Assembly: GCF_048541835.1 (NCBI RefSeq)
Contig: NZ_JBLEOY010000001.1
Coordinates: forward strand, 310,001 to 374,000
Origin: QIJE01 sp048541835
GTDB lineage: Bacteria; SZUA-79; Acidulodesulfobacterales; Acidulodesulfobacteraceae
Length of the DNA stretch: 64,000 nucleotides
Direction: 5' to 3'
The notes under the pieces are model-generated. The model ran no database searches and was not told where the DNA came from. It was given only the letters and a program-made list of their open reading frames with translations. Both the position numbers and the translations under genes were made by a program. This document shows, piece by piece, positions 46,047-54,524 of this stretch (within the stretch, counting starts at the first letter, position 1; each line of letters starts with the position of its first letter).

Positions 46047-46703
46047 TCAATGTACCGTTATGATATACGGCTTTACCTTAAACTTCTTTGAGATTATGCT
46101 CTCTATGGATTCAGCACCTTTAAGGGTCGAAAACTTCCCGACCCTTACCTGCTGATAAATTATCTTACCGGACTTTCCTGAAATTTTAACGGGAAGAACG
46201 TAGGCAAAAAAACCCATAGCATCAAGTTTATCGGCAAATGCCTTGGCCTCGGAATATTTTGAAAGCGCAGCTACCTGGATCGTATAAATTTTTGAACCGA
46301 CATGCGATACCCTGCCTCGCTTCAATAAAACCTTTCTATTTTTAGTTTTATATTTATAAATATAGACGGGCTTTTTAACGTAAACTATCTTAATTTTCAC
46401 TTTGGCAGCCTTGGGCTTAGCGATAGGGGATGTCTTTTTAACGGATACCGGAACGTTTCCTTTTTTAAGCGAAACCAATTTTGAAATAGGTGCGAATTTT
46501 ATACCGCCTACGGAAACAGGTGGTTTTTTATTATTTCTCTGCAGGTTGGAAATCTTCAGTTCACTTTTTAAGGCAGACTCCTTTATTGTGCCTTCTTTAG
46601 AGTTTTTAGGCGATAATTTTCTCCCAACAAATAACCCAAAAACGAAAACTATAAATAAAATTACCAAAAATACGATAACTGCGGTAAATTTATCCTTTTT
46701 CAA
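46047..46703 (-). CDS. SPOR-domain membrane protein
   Basis: 218 aa. One N-terminal membrane helix (about 7-27), a lysine-rich linker (about 60-135), and a C-terminal SPOR domain (about 140-218, YTIQVAALSKYSEAKAFADKL) which binds denuded glycan strands at division septa. The start codon is TTG at 46703, one base after the stop of the upstream Cys-rich gene, so translation is probably coupled. It converges on the TonB gene with 9 bp between stops. Confidence 0.82.
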   Translation of the reverse strand: MKKDKFTAVIVFLVILFIVFVFGLFVGRKLSPKNSKEGTIKESALKSELKISNLQRNNKKPPVSVGGIKFAPISKLVSLKKGNVPVSVKKTSPIAKPKAAKVKIKIVYVKKPVYIYKYKTKNRKVLLKRGRVSHVGSKIYTIQVAALSKYSEAKAFADKLDAMGFFAYVLPVKISGKSGKIIYQQVRVGKFSTLKGAESIESIISKKFKVKPYIITVH

Positions 46704-46704
46704 A

Positions 46705-46890
46705 TCAATTTACCCTATTATTTTTAAAATTATTTATAATGGAAAGCAGTTCGTCAAAACCGGATACGGCAAGAGAAACATCCCTCGCGAAATCGGAGCA
46801 GTCAAAAATCTCTATTCCGGAAATATTATGTCTCTTTTTACAAACACCTCTCCAAGCGCATACGGCACATAAAACAACATTATCGTCCAT
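46705..46890 (-). CDS. small four-cysteine protein, probable metal-binding
   Basis: 61 aa, with CxxC-x5-C-x13-C (Cys 8, 11, 17, 31: VLCAVCAWRGVCKKRH and IFDCSDFARDV), a spacing that suggests a bound Zn or Fe-S site. I recall similar short proteins with C-x-x-C-x-W-R-G-x-C and C-x-D-F-x-R-D in deltaproteobacteria, but no function. It ends one base before the SPOR gene, so it is likely its operon partner. Confidence 0.6.
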   Translation of the reverse strand: MDDNVVLCAVCAWRGVCKKRHNISGIEIFDCSDFARDVSLAVSGFDELLSIINNFKNNRVN

Positions 46891-47101
46891 ATATTTTTTA
46901 TATCCCCTATTTTTATTTTTTATATATTTTAAGTTTTATTATATCACATAAATTATTGATAAATCCAAATAAAAAGATCTGATGCATTAATTTTAGTTAT
47001 AAGCGCTTAACTTATTTCTTTTATAATGCTTATTATGCTAAAATAATTATTATGAAAAAACGTCGCGATATTACTTTAACTATAAATTAAATCTAATTCA
47101 A

Positions 47102-48658
47102 ATGACTACAGAACTTATTATTAACAAAAATGATTACGAAACACGCATAATATTGATGGAAGAGGGGAAATTAGCCGAAATTTTCATTGAACGAGGCGAG
47201 GAAACTCCAAAACACGGAAACATATACAAGGGAAAGGTGATGCAGGTTCTTCCGGGGATTCAGGCGTCTTTCATCGATATAGGCTGGGAAAAATCGGCAT
47301 TTTTATACGCCGGAGATTTTTACGAAATAGATGCCTTGGATTACGATTTTTTCGAACCGGCGGAAGGAGAACCGGTTGCCGGTGAACAACCGGAAAACGA
47401 AAATGCAGATAACAAAACACATTCTAAACGGAAAAAACCTAAAAAAAAGAGAACGGAGCTTCCGGATATAGACAAACTTATTAAAAAAAATCAAGAAATT
47501 CTTGTTCAAGTTGCCAAAGAACCGATTAAAACCAAGGGTGCACGCGTTACAAGCCACATATCCCTGCCCGGAAGATTTTTGGTATATATGCCGACATCCT
47601 CATCTATCGGAATTTCAAGAAAGATTAAAAGCGATAAAGAGAAAAAAAAGCTTAAAAACATCGTATTAAAATATAGGAGCGAGGGTACCGGATTTATCGT
47701 AAGAACGGCGGCGGAAAATGCTTCCGAGATCGATATCGAAAGAGACATTAGGTATCTTACGGGTTTATGGAATAATATTTATAACGAGCAGATTAATGCT
47801 AAGGCTCCAAAGCTTATTTTTAGAGACATAAGTATATCTTTGCGTGCTTTGAGAGATTTTCTGAACAAAAAAATCGACAAAATTTTAGTGGACGACGAGG
47901 AAGAATATAAAAAAATAATAGAATTTCTATCTATTCAGTCTCCAGAATACATAGACATAGTCGAACTATACAAAGATAAAAGCGGTATTCCAATATTTGA
48001 CCGCTATAATATAGAAAAAGAAATTTCTAAATCATTGAATAAAAAGGTCTGGCTTAAGTCTGGTGGGCACATAGTAATAGACCATGCCGAGGCTTTGACC
48101 GCAATAGACGTTAATACCGGCAAATTTGTTGGAAAAAGAAACTTCGACGATACTATATTCAAGACAAATATAGAGGCTGCAAAAGAAATAGCCTATCAAT
48201 TGAGGCTTAGAAACATCGGGGGTATCATAGTAATAGATTTTATCGATATGGCTGTGAAAGACCACAAAGAGAAGGTTTACAGGACATTAGAAAATGCCCT
48301 TAAAAACGACAGGGTCAAAACCACCATAAACAGAATAACGGAACTTGGGCTTGTCGAAATGACGAGAAAAAGGACGGGCAATAGCCTTATATCGACATTT
48401 TTGGATCAATGCCCCGCGTGTGAAGGCTCCGGTATGGTAAAATCCATGCAAACTGTTTCCTTCGAAGTATTAAGAGCGGTTTTCAACTACGCAAAAAGAA
48501 CAAGAGCAAAAAAAATCAACGTAACCGTCCACCCAAGCGTTATGAATAAACTGTACGAAAACGAAAAAGAATTAAAAAAATTAGAAGAAAGGATTCATAA
48601 AACGATAAACATTAAAATGCAGGACGATTTTTACCCTGAATATTTTGAAATTTCATAA
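47102..48658 (+). CDS. rng: ribonuclease G/E family endoribonuclease
   Basis: 518 aa. The S1 domain (about 35-125) carries an acidic/basic insertion at about 83-120 (EGEPVAGEQPENENADNK then SKRKKPKKKR). Catalytic region: the Mg-binding aspartates in AIDVNTGKFVG and IIVIDFIDM, and the Zn-link CPACEGSG near residue 440. At this length it is RNase G rather than RNase E (no long scaffold tail). It processes rRNA precursors and decays mRNA. No clear Shine-Dalgarno before ATG 47102. Confidence 0.93.
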   Translation: MTTELIINKNDYETRIILMEEGKLAEIFIERGEETPKHGNIYKGKVMQVLPGIQASFIDIGWEKSAFLYAGDFYEIDALDYDFFEPAEGEPVAGEQPENENADNKTHSKRKKPKKKRTELPDIDKLIKKNQEILVQVAKEPIKTKGARVTSHISLPGRFLVYMPTSSSIGISRKIKSDKEKKKLKNIVLKYRSEGTGFIVRTAAENASEIDIERDIRYLTGLWNNIYNEQINAKAPKLIFRDISISLRALRDFLNKKIDKILVDDEEEYKKIIEFLSIQSPEYIDIVELYKDKSGIPIFDRYNIEKEISKSLNKKVWLKSGGHIVIDHAEALTAIDVNTGKFVGKRNFDDTIFKTNIEAAKEIAYQLRLRNIGGIIVIDFIDMAVKDHKEKVYRTLENALKNDRVKTTINRITELGLVEMTRKRTGNSLISTFLDQCPACEGSGMVKSMQTVSFEVLRAVFNYAKRTRAKKINVTVHPSVMNKLYENEKELKKLEERIHKTINIKMQDDFYPEYFEIS

Positions 48659-48661
48659 AAC

Positions 48662-48677
48662 CTTAACTTAAGTTAAG
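48662..48677. other. 16-bp perfect palindrome between rng and ftsB
   Basis: CTTAACTTAAGTTAAG reads the same on both strands, just after the rng stop and before the converging ftsB stop. It has no T run and could be a weak hairpin or a protein site. Confidence 0.3.
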
Positions 48678-48686
48678 CCGAATAGC

Positions 48687-49025
48687 TTAATGTTGATGTT
48701 TGACGCTTGTTTTACCGGTATTTTTACCTTTTTGACCGATAAATTTAAATACTATTTCTCCCTTTTTTATCATATTAAGCTCCTCTCTGGCCAAATCAGC
48801 TATATATTGTTTACTATATCTCAGCTTGTATATCCGCTTGCTCATCTTTTTATTGCTTTTTTTAATAACGGAAATCTCTTTATTCAGCGTTTGCCGTTCA
48901 AGCCTTAATTTGTAAACTTCAACCATGCCCTTAAGACTAAAAACCACGAACAAAACCAATAAAAAGGCGAAGATCAAACCCGCCATCAACCTAACTTTAA
49001 GATTTTTTCCCCTGTTTAATCTCAT
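48687..49025 (-). CDS. ftsB: FtsB/DivIC-family septum protein
   Basis: 112 aa. A basic N-terminus, one membrane helix (about 14-31, MAGLIFAFLLVLFVVF), then a coiled coil (LRLERQTLNKEISVIKKSNK) and the conserved ARxxLNMIKKGEIVFK-type end (LAREELNMIKKGEIVF). It forms the divisome bridge with FtsL and FtsQ. Its start lies 29 bp inside thiC, an unusual partner. Confidence 0.88.
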   Translation of the reverse strand: MRLNRGKNLKVRLMAGLIFAFLLVLFVVFSLKGMVEVYKLRLERQTLNKEISVIKKSNKKMSKRIYKLRYSKQYIADLAREELNMIKKGEIVFKFIGQKGKNTGKTSVKHQH

Positions 49026-50295
49026 ATCTAAAATATTTTTCTATCATTAAAGGGGCACAAAATTCACCACACATACTACATCCTGCAGCATCATCCCGAT
49101 TTTTTGATTTAAATAACGCCCTTGAATATTCAGGGTCTATAGAATACCTAAATTGATTTTCCCAGTCCACATTCCTTCGCGCCTTCGATATATTTATGTC
49201 GTCTCCGATCTTTTTTAATTTTATCATATCCCCTATATGAGCGGCAATTTTAGCCGATTTAACACCTATCTCGACATCTTTTTCCGAAGGAAGACCTAAA
49301 TGCTCTGCGGGGGTTACGTAGCACAAGAAATCGGCTCCGTAAGAAGACGACAAGGCGCCCCCTATTGCCGACGATATGTGATCGTAGCCGGCTGCAACAT
49401 CCGTAACGAGCGGTCCGAGGACATAGAAGGGGGCATCAGCAGACATTTTCTTTTGAATTTTAACGTTGGCTTCTATCTCGTCTATAGGAATATGCCCCGG
49501 ACCCTCGACAATGACCTGCACCCCATAATCCCTCGCTATATCGCAAAGTTCACAATTAATAATAAGCTCCTGCATGTAAGCCCTGTCAAAAGAATCGGCG
49601 ATGGAACCGGCTCTCAGACCGTTTCCAAGGCTTAATACCGTATCGTATTTTTTTAATATCTTCAAGACATCCTCAAATCTTTCATATAAAGGATTCTCCT
49701 TATTGTTTTCCAGCATCCATGCTACTAAGTATGCACCCCCCTTAGAAACAAGACCCGCATATCTATATGACTGTTTCTTTAACCTCTCCAACGACATCAA
49801 ATTCAAACCGGAATGAATCGCCATAAAGGAAATTCCGTCGGCACACTGTTTTTCAATAATATCAAAAACAAGATTTTCAGACATTTTTATAGGATTTTTA
49901 TACCTGTCTATAGCTTCTCTAAATGCCTGATAGAGAGGAACCGTACCGACCGGCAGTGTAGTATTGTTCAGTATCTCCCTGCGTATGATATCTATATCTC
50001 CCCCGACACTCAATTCCATTAAGGTATCGGCTCCGGCATTTTCGGCGATTATCGCCTTCCTAATTTCCTCGTCCGGATTTATATGATTAGTGGATGTCCC
50101 GATACTTGCATTTATCTTTGTAGTCATATCTTTGCCTATTCCTACAAATCTATCCCTATCTTTATTATGAAGAATGACGGCCTTTCCGTTGACGATGTTA
50201 TTTTCGAGATTTTCTTTGCCAATGTTCTCTTTATTTGAGACATAATCTGCCCCCACACTACGAATACCGCTAACTGCATATTCCTTTTCCGTCAT
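48997..50295 (-). CDS. thiC: phosphomethylpyrimidine synthase
   Basis: 432 aa radical-SAM enzyme converting AIR to HMP-P in thiamine synthesis. Seen: NASIGTSTNHINPDEEIRKA, GADTLMELSVGGD, VEGPGHIPIDEIEANV, PFYVLGPLVTDVAAGYDHI and the C-terminal 4Fe-4S motif CSMCGEFCA. The third cysteine is C-x3-C away here rather than the C-x4-C of E. coli ThiC, which I believe is common in the shorter anaerobe type. No TPP riboswitch: only 39 bp separate it from the cobyrinate synthase gene. Confidence 0.95.
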   Translation of the reverse strand: MTEKEYAVSGIRSVGADYVSNKENIGKENLENNIVNGKAVILHNKDRDRFVGIGKDMTTKINASIGTSTNHINPDEEIRKAIIAENAGADTLMELSVGGDIDIIRREILNNTTLPVGTVPLYQAFREAIDRYKNPIKMSENLVFDIIEKQCADGISFMAIHSGLNLMSLERLKKQSYRYAGLVSKGGAYLVAWMLENNKENPLYERFEDVLKILKKYDTVLSLGNGLRAGSIADSFDRAYMQELIINCELCDIARDYGVQVIVEGPGHIPIDEIEANVKIQKKMSADAPFYVLGPLVTDVAAGYDHISSAIGGALSSSYGADFLCYVTPAEHLGLPSEKDVEIGVKSAKIAAHIGDMIKLKKIGDDINISKARRNVDWENQFRYSIDPEYSRALFKSKNRDDAAGCSMCGEFCAPLMIEKYFRYEIKQGKKS

Positions 50296-50334
50296 ATAAT
50301 TATTTCTCCTTTTCCTTTAAAAGACCTCATGATC

Positions 50335-51768
50335 CTACGATTTTCTTGCGCTATCCAAAAAATTTTTAGCCAACAGTTTGTTAGAAAAAAATGATAAATG
50401 AATATAACTTCCTATGGCATTTAAAATGTTATAACCCTCAGACTTAAACCTTCCGGGACTGTTTAGTCTCTCATATTCCAACACCTTTTTATAATCCCTT
50501 TTATTATCATCGCTTCCGTCGATATTTATAAGCTTTGAATAATGAAATTCGTGACCGTTGGCCATTAAACCCGATTCACCGAAGAATGTTTTTTCTTTGA
50601 ACCTTATCGTCCTATATCCCAAGGAAAGTCGAGCGTTATCCAATGATGCCTCTAACGGAAACACCCCCGTCATATCAAAACTTTTATGTTTATAAGTAAT
50701 TTTTTCGCATAAATACATTAATCCACCGCATTCAGCATATATTATACCATTATTTTCAAAAAATTTATAAATTTCCCCAATTATTGCTCTATTCTCGGCT
50801 AAATCCCGGGCATAAATCTCCGGATAACCGCCGCCTATATAAACAGCTTTTACCCCCTTTGGCAAAGCCTTGTCTCTACACGGACTAAAAAAGACGATTT
50901 CGGCTCCAAAACTTTTCAATATCTCCATATTAAAGTTATAATAAAAAAAGAAGGCTTTGTCCTGCGCAACGGCAATTTTAATTTTTTTATAAATAGGCGC
51001 GTTTTTTTTATTTCTACGTGATTCAGATATCCTTTTTCTGTGATTAGAAAATAAGTCGTTAAAACCGTTAGAATTTTCTTTAAGGGTTTTTATTAAAAGG
51101 TCTAATTTTATATTTTTAAAAACGGCTCTTTTAATGTCTTCGGCAATTTTTTCTAATCTCATCTTGCCGCTTTTGCCGTCGGGTATTATTAGGCCAAGGT
51201 GTCTTTCTTTAATGGAAAAAACGGATTCGTTATTCAAAATATAGCCGAAAACCTCGACACCAGAAATATTTTTCTTAATCTCTTCGGATATTATTTCATA
51301 ATGCCTTTCCGAGGATATATTGTTCAAAATTACTCCGCAAACATTTACGCCTTTTTTATATCTTTTAAGCCCGAAAACTAACGAAGCCATAGTGGACGAA
51401 ATTCTTTTAGAATCCATTACCAACACGACCGGCAGTTTAAACTTTTTCGCTATCTCATAAGAATTTCCGTCGTAAAGGCCCATGGCGCTTTCTACCACAA
51501 ACACTTTTTCCGTCTCACGTGTATTCTCATTGCCATCATTTTCGCTTAGAAACCATTCCGTTAAGTATTTATTCGGTATAAGAAACGGGTCCAAATTTTT
51601 TACGTCTAAATTTAAGACTCTCGCCAACACGGCAGGGTCTATAAAATCCGGACCGGTTTTGTATATGTTTAAAGAATAACCTAAATCTCTAAGCATTTTA
51701 GAAAAAGCCAGCGTTACCGTGGATTTTCCGGAAGAGGACCTATCCGACGCAAAGTAAACGGAAAACAC
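50335..51768 (-). CDS. cobB: cobyrinate a,c-diamide synthase
   Basis: 477 aa. The N-terminal ATPase half begins with a P-loop (ASDRSSSGKSTVTLAFSKM), and the C-terminal class I glutaminase half has GGGYPEIYARDL and nucleophile Cys in YAECGGLMYL. It amidates cobyrinate. The start is taken at GTG 51768: GGAGG is 8 nt upstream, whereas the upstream in-frame TTG (51774) is too close. CobB versus CbiA naming depends on the aerobic or anaerobic pathway, which cannot be told here. Confidence 0.9.
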   Translation of the reverse strand: MFSVYFASDRSSSGKSTVTLAFSKMLRDLGYSLNIYKTGPDFIDPAVLARVLNLDVKNLDPFLIPNKYLTEWFLSENDGNENTRETEKVFVVESAMGLYDGNSYEIAKKFKLPVVLVMDSKRISSTMASLVFGLKRYKKGVNVCGVILNNISSERHYEIISEEIKKNISGVEVFGYILNNESVFSIKERHLGLIIPDGKSGKMRLEKIAEDIKRAVFKNIKLDLLIKTLKENSNGFNDLFSNHRKRISESRRNKKNAPIYKKIKIAVAQDKAFFFYYNFNMEILKSFGAEIVFFSPCRDKALPKGVKAVYIGGGYPEIYARDLAENRAIIGEIYKFFENNGIIYAECGGLMYLCEKITYKHKSFDMTGVFPLEASLDNARLSLGYRTIRFKEKTFFGESGLMANGHEFHYSKLINIDGSDDNKRDYKKVLEYERLNSPGRFKSEGYNILNAIGSYIHLSFFSNKLLAKNFLDSARKS

Positions 51769-51808
51769 AAACAAACCCTCCGTGAATAATCAAATATTTA
51801 AAGTATTT

Positions 51809-52594
51809 TTAAAATATTCCGTGAAGCCCGCTAAGCGCTATCAAATAAACAACCTCTGATATTTTTACGGTAAATCCCAGTATATCCCCGTTCACGCCTC
51901 CGAACCTTCCGGCAAAATAAAATGCAATTAAAAGCATAACAAAAACCGTTATAAATAAAGAAAAAACACCGATAATATGCAGAAAAAGGTAAATTGTTAT
52001 AAAAGTCAAAATAGAGGCCGCAATAAATGACGTCTTGCCCGTCGCTTTAGTAAAAACGGCGCCTATGCCGTTAAAGTTATCGGGGGTATCGGAAAAATAA
52101 GACATCGTAACTATAGAATACCTGCCGACTACCGGAAACGTAATCAGGGATAGATATATAAAATTAACGTCGGCGTTAGAAATCAACGACCACATTATCA
52201 GAACGTAAAAAATTACCGCCGTATTTCCTGCAATTCCGGCGTTAACGTCTTTCATTGCCTCATAGAATCTTGTTTTATCGCCGCTTTTCAAAAACGCAAA
52301 AAGACCATCCATCGTATCGGATAGACCGTCAAAATGAAGTCCGCCCGTAATAACGTAAAGAAAAATAATAGATATTAAAACCGCCGGTGCCTCCGGCAAA
52401 AACTTATCGAAAATATAAAAAACAGCTGCTAAGGCAATACCTATAAATAATCCGACTAATGGAAAATATTTGATTGATTTTTTAAGACTATCCTCATATG
52501 AATAGGAATCGCCATAAATATTATTATTCTTTCCTTTAGATTTAAATATAGTTAAAAAATTTACGGCTTCCGATAAACCGCTTAATATAAACAT
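51809..52594 (-). CDS. cobS: adenosylcobinamide-GDP ribazoletransferase
   Basis: 261 aa with about six to seven membrane helices. Seen: FKSKGKNNNIY after the N-terminal helix and the family's GGLHFDGLSDTMDGL metal-binding motif (aspartates for Mg). CobS joins alpha-ribazole to AdoCbi-GDP at the membrane. It starts within the cobU-cobT-cobS-cobB run, 6 bp after cobT. Confidence 0.9.
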   Translation of the reverse strand: MFILSGLSEAVNFLTIFKSKGKNNNIYGDSYSYEDSLKKSIKYFPLVGLFIGIALAAVFYIFDKFLPEAPAVLISIIFLYVITGGLHFDGLSDTMDGLFAFLKSGDKTRFYEAMKDVNAGIAGNTAVIFYVLIMWSLISNADVNFIYLSLITFPVVGRYSIVTMSYFSDTPDNFNGIGAVFTKATGKTSFIAASILTFITIYLFLHIIGVFSLFITVFVMLLIAFYFAGRFGGVNGDILGFTVKISEVVYLIALSGLHGIF

Positions 52595-52600
52595 ATTTTT

Positions 52601-53698
52601 CTATTTATTAAGTTCAGGAGCAAAAACATCAGCCTCACCAAACGTAAGCATATTATTATACACATCTAAAGCAATCTCTATTATTTTCATTGCAATAGCC
52701 GCCCCGGTTCCTTCGCCGAGCCTCATTGATAAATCCAATATAGGGGTTTTATTGATGAGATTGGCTGCCGCCATATGCCCTTTTTCTTTAGAAAGATGCC
52801 CTAAAAACATATAATGCCGAACATCCGGGTTAATATTTAAAGCAATTAGAGCGGCGGCAGTGGAAATAAACCCATCCACTACGACCGGAACCCTATTAAC
52901 GGCACATCCCAATATAAAACCTGCGATTTCTCCTATTTCCAATCCACCGACACCGGCCAAAACATCAATAGGATCGCCGCCGTCTAATATATTTACTCTG
53001 ATTGCCTTTTCTATAATTCTTGCTTTTTTGTCTATTATTTTTGCATCTACACCCGTCCCTCTGCCGCAAACAAGTTTAGGGGACTTTTTAGAGTAAAAAC
53101 ATGTTATCGCGGAAGCCGACGTCGTATTTCCTATGCCCATATCCCCCGTTGCACAAATATCCGCACCTTTTCCCTTTACGATATCGGATATCTCTATGCC
53201 TTTAATAAGAGACATTAAAGCATCGTCATAATTCATAGCCCTACTTTTAAATATATTATTCGTTCCCGCCCTGACCTTTTCGTTTATAAAAATACCGGAT
53301 AAAAATGCTTCCGAAGCTAATACCTTTAAATCGGTGGACATTCCGGCATCCACGACTATAACGTCAGCACCTACGGAATTTGCTATCGCATTAATCGCCG
53401 CCCCTCCGCTTAAAAAATTTTTCACCATTTGAACGGTAACATCTTGCTTAAACAGACTGACGCCCTCTTCGACTACTCCGTGATCTCCGGCAAAAACGCA
53501 AATAAATTTATTATGCAACTGCGGCCTTTCTTTCCCTGTGATTGCTATAATATCTTTTGTAAATTCCTCTAATCTGCCTAAACTTCCTACCGGCTTAATA
53601 AGCTTATTAAGCCTATGTTCCGCAATCTTATAAAATTTATCTTTATCGACGGGTTTTATCGAGTTTGTAATAGAAAATAAACGATCTTTATCGGTCAT
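52601..53698 (-). CDS. cobT: nicotinate-nucleotide:dimethylbenzimidazole phosphoribosyltransferase
   Basis: 365 aa. Seen: LNKLIKPVGSLGRLEEF, FAGDHGVVEEGVSLF, FLSGGAAINAIA, TGDMGIGNTTSASAI and the C-terminal catalytic Glu in MRLGEGTGAAIAM. It activates the lower base of cobalamin. ATG 53698 is used because AAGGGG is 5 nt upstream; GTG 53704 would touch the Shine-Dalgarno. Confidence 0.93.
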   Translation of the reverse strand: MTDKDRLFSITNSIKPVDKDKFYKIAEHRLNKLIKPVGSLGRLEEFTKDIIAITGKERPQLHNKFICVFAGDHGVVEEGVSLFKQDVTVQMVKNFLSGGAAINAIANSVGADVIVVDAGMSTDLKVLASEAFLSGIFINEKVRAGTNNIFKSRAMNYDDALMSLIKGIEISDIVKGKGADICATGDMGIGNTTSASAITCFYSKKSPKLVCGRGTGVDAKIIDKKARIIEKAIRVNILDGGDPIDVLAGVGGLEIGEIAGFILGCAVNRVPVVVDGFISTAAALIALNINPDVRHYMFLGHLSKEKGHMAAANLINKTPILDLSMRLGEGTGAAIAMKIIEIALDVYNNMLTFGEADVFAPELNK

Positions 53699-53780
53699 AC
53701 GCACCCCTTCCCTTTTTTTTATAAAGATATTTTTGTTTTTTATTATAGATTAGATTTTAAGAAAAAGAAAGGTCGTAATT

Positions 53781-54485
53781 TTATTTCAAAGAGACCGGAT
53801 TTCCGGCAATGACACAGTATGCCTCGTCGGATACAGAGGAAAGCTCCTGCTCCATTAAACCGTTCAGTTCTATAAATTTTCTGAGATAGGCATCCGCAGG
53901 TACCATGTTAAACCCAAGTGAATCCGATACCGTAATGACAGCGCATTTAATTCCTTTAAAATATTTAGAAAGCATTAAGATGTTTTCGGCGGCAACATCA
54001 TAATCGGATAAACCTTTAAAGATCGACGATAGCCACAGAGTCATAGAATCTATGAGAATAATGCCGTCTCTGTCGGCTAAATACCGACAAATGCCCTTAA
54101 TTTCCTCATTTAAATCATTAAAATTTTCATGAACGACAAAAACACCCTGCCTCTTTTTTTTGTGTTTTTTAATTTTCAACGTCATTTCTTCGTCTATAAA
54201 ATCTGTTCTCGTTTCCGTGTGGACAGCAACCGGGGGATTATCTTTTTTATCATCGCCGGCCACAAACTTTGCCGTTGCAACAAAATGAACGGGATTATAG
54301 GACAACTCCGCCAAACTGCCCGAGTCGCAAGAATCTTCGGAATGCCCTGTGCCTATCAAACCGCCACCTACGGAAATTATATTCCCCTTATAAATAGAAA
54401 CCGCTTGCCTTTCGGCAAAACCCGACTTTCCGGAAGATATACCGCCTGTTATAAAAATCTTAGGCATATTTTTTGTTTTACTCAT
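53781..54485 (-). CDS. cobU: adenosylcobinamide kinase / guanylyltransferase, enlarged
   Basis: 234 aa, longer than the usual 170-190. P-loop ITGGISSGKSGFAE (12-25). The core VHFVATAKF, DEEMTLKIKKHKKKR with the GMP-accepting His, and ILIDSMTLWLSSIF are recognisable. An insertion of about 40 residues between P-loop and core (GLIGTGHSEDSCDSGSLAEL region) explains the extra length. It is the first gene of the cobalamin late-step run. No cobalamin riboswitch fits in the 39-bp gap upstream. Confidence 0.82.
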   Translation of the reverse strand: MSKTKNMPKIFITGGISSGKSGFAERQAVSIYKGNIISVGGGLIGTGHSEDSCDSGSLAELSYNPVHFVATAKFVAGDDKKDNPPVAVHTETRTDFIDEEMTLKIKKHKKKRQGVFVVHENFNDLNEEIKGICRYLADRDGIILIDSMTLWLSSIFKGLSDYDVAAENILMLSKYFKGIKCAVITVSDSLGFNMVPADAYLRKFIELNGLMEQELSSVSDEAYCVIAGNPVSLK

Positions 54486-54524
54486 TTTATCTATTCCATT
54501 TAACGTTTAAATATCGATAAAATA

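Noticed and set aside
50296..50334. TPP riboswitch before thiC
   Set aside because: Only 39 bp separate thiC from the upstream cob gene; no THI-box-like sequence was seen.
54486..54524. Cobalamin riboswitch before cobU
   Set aside because: The gap is 39 bp, far too short, and has no B12-box.
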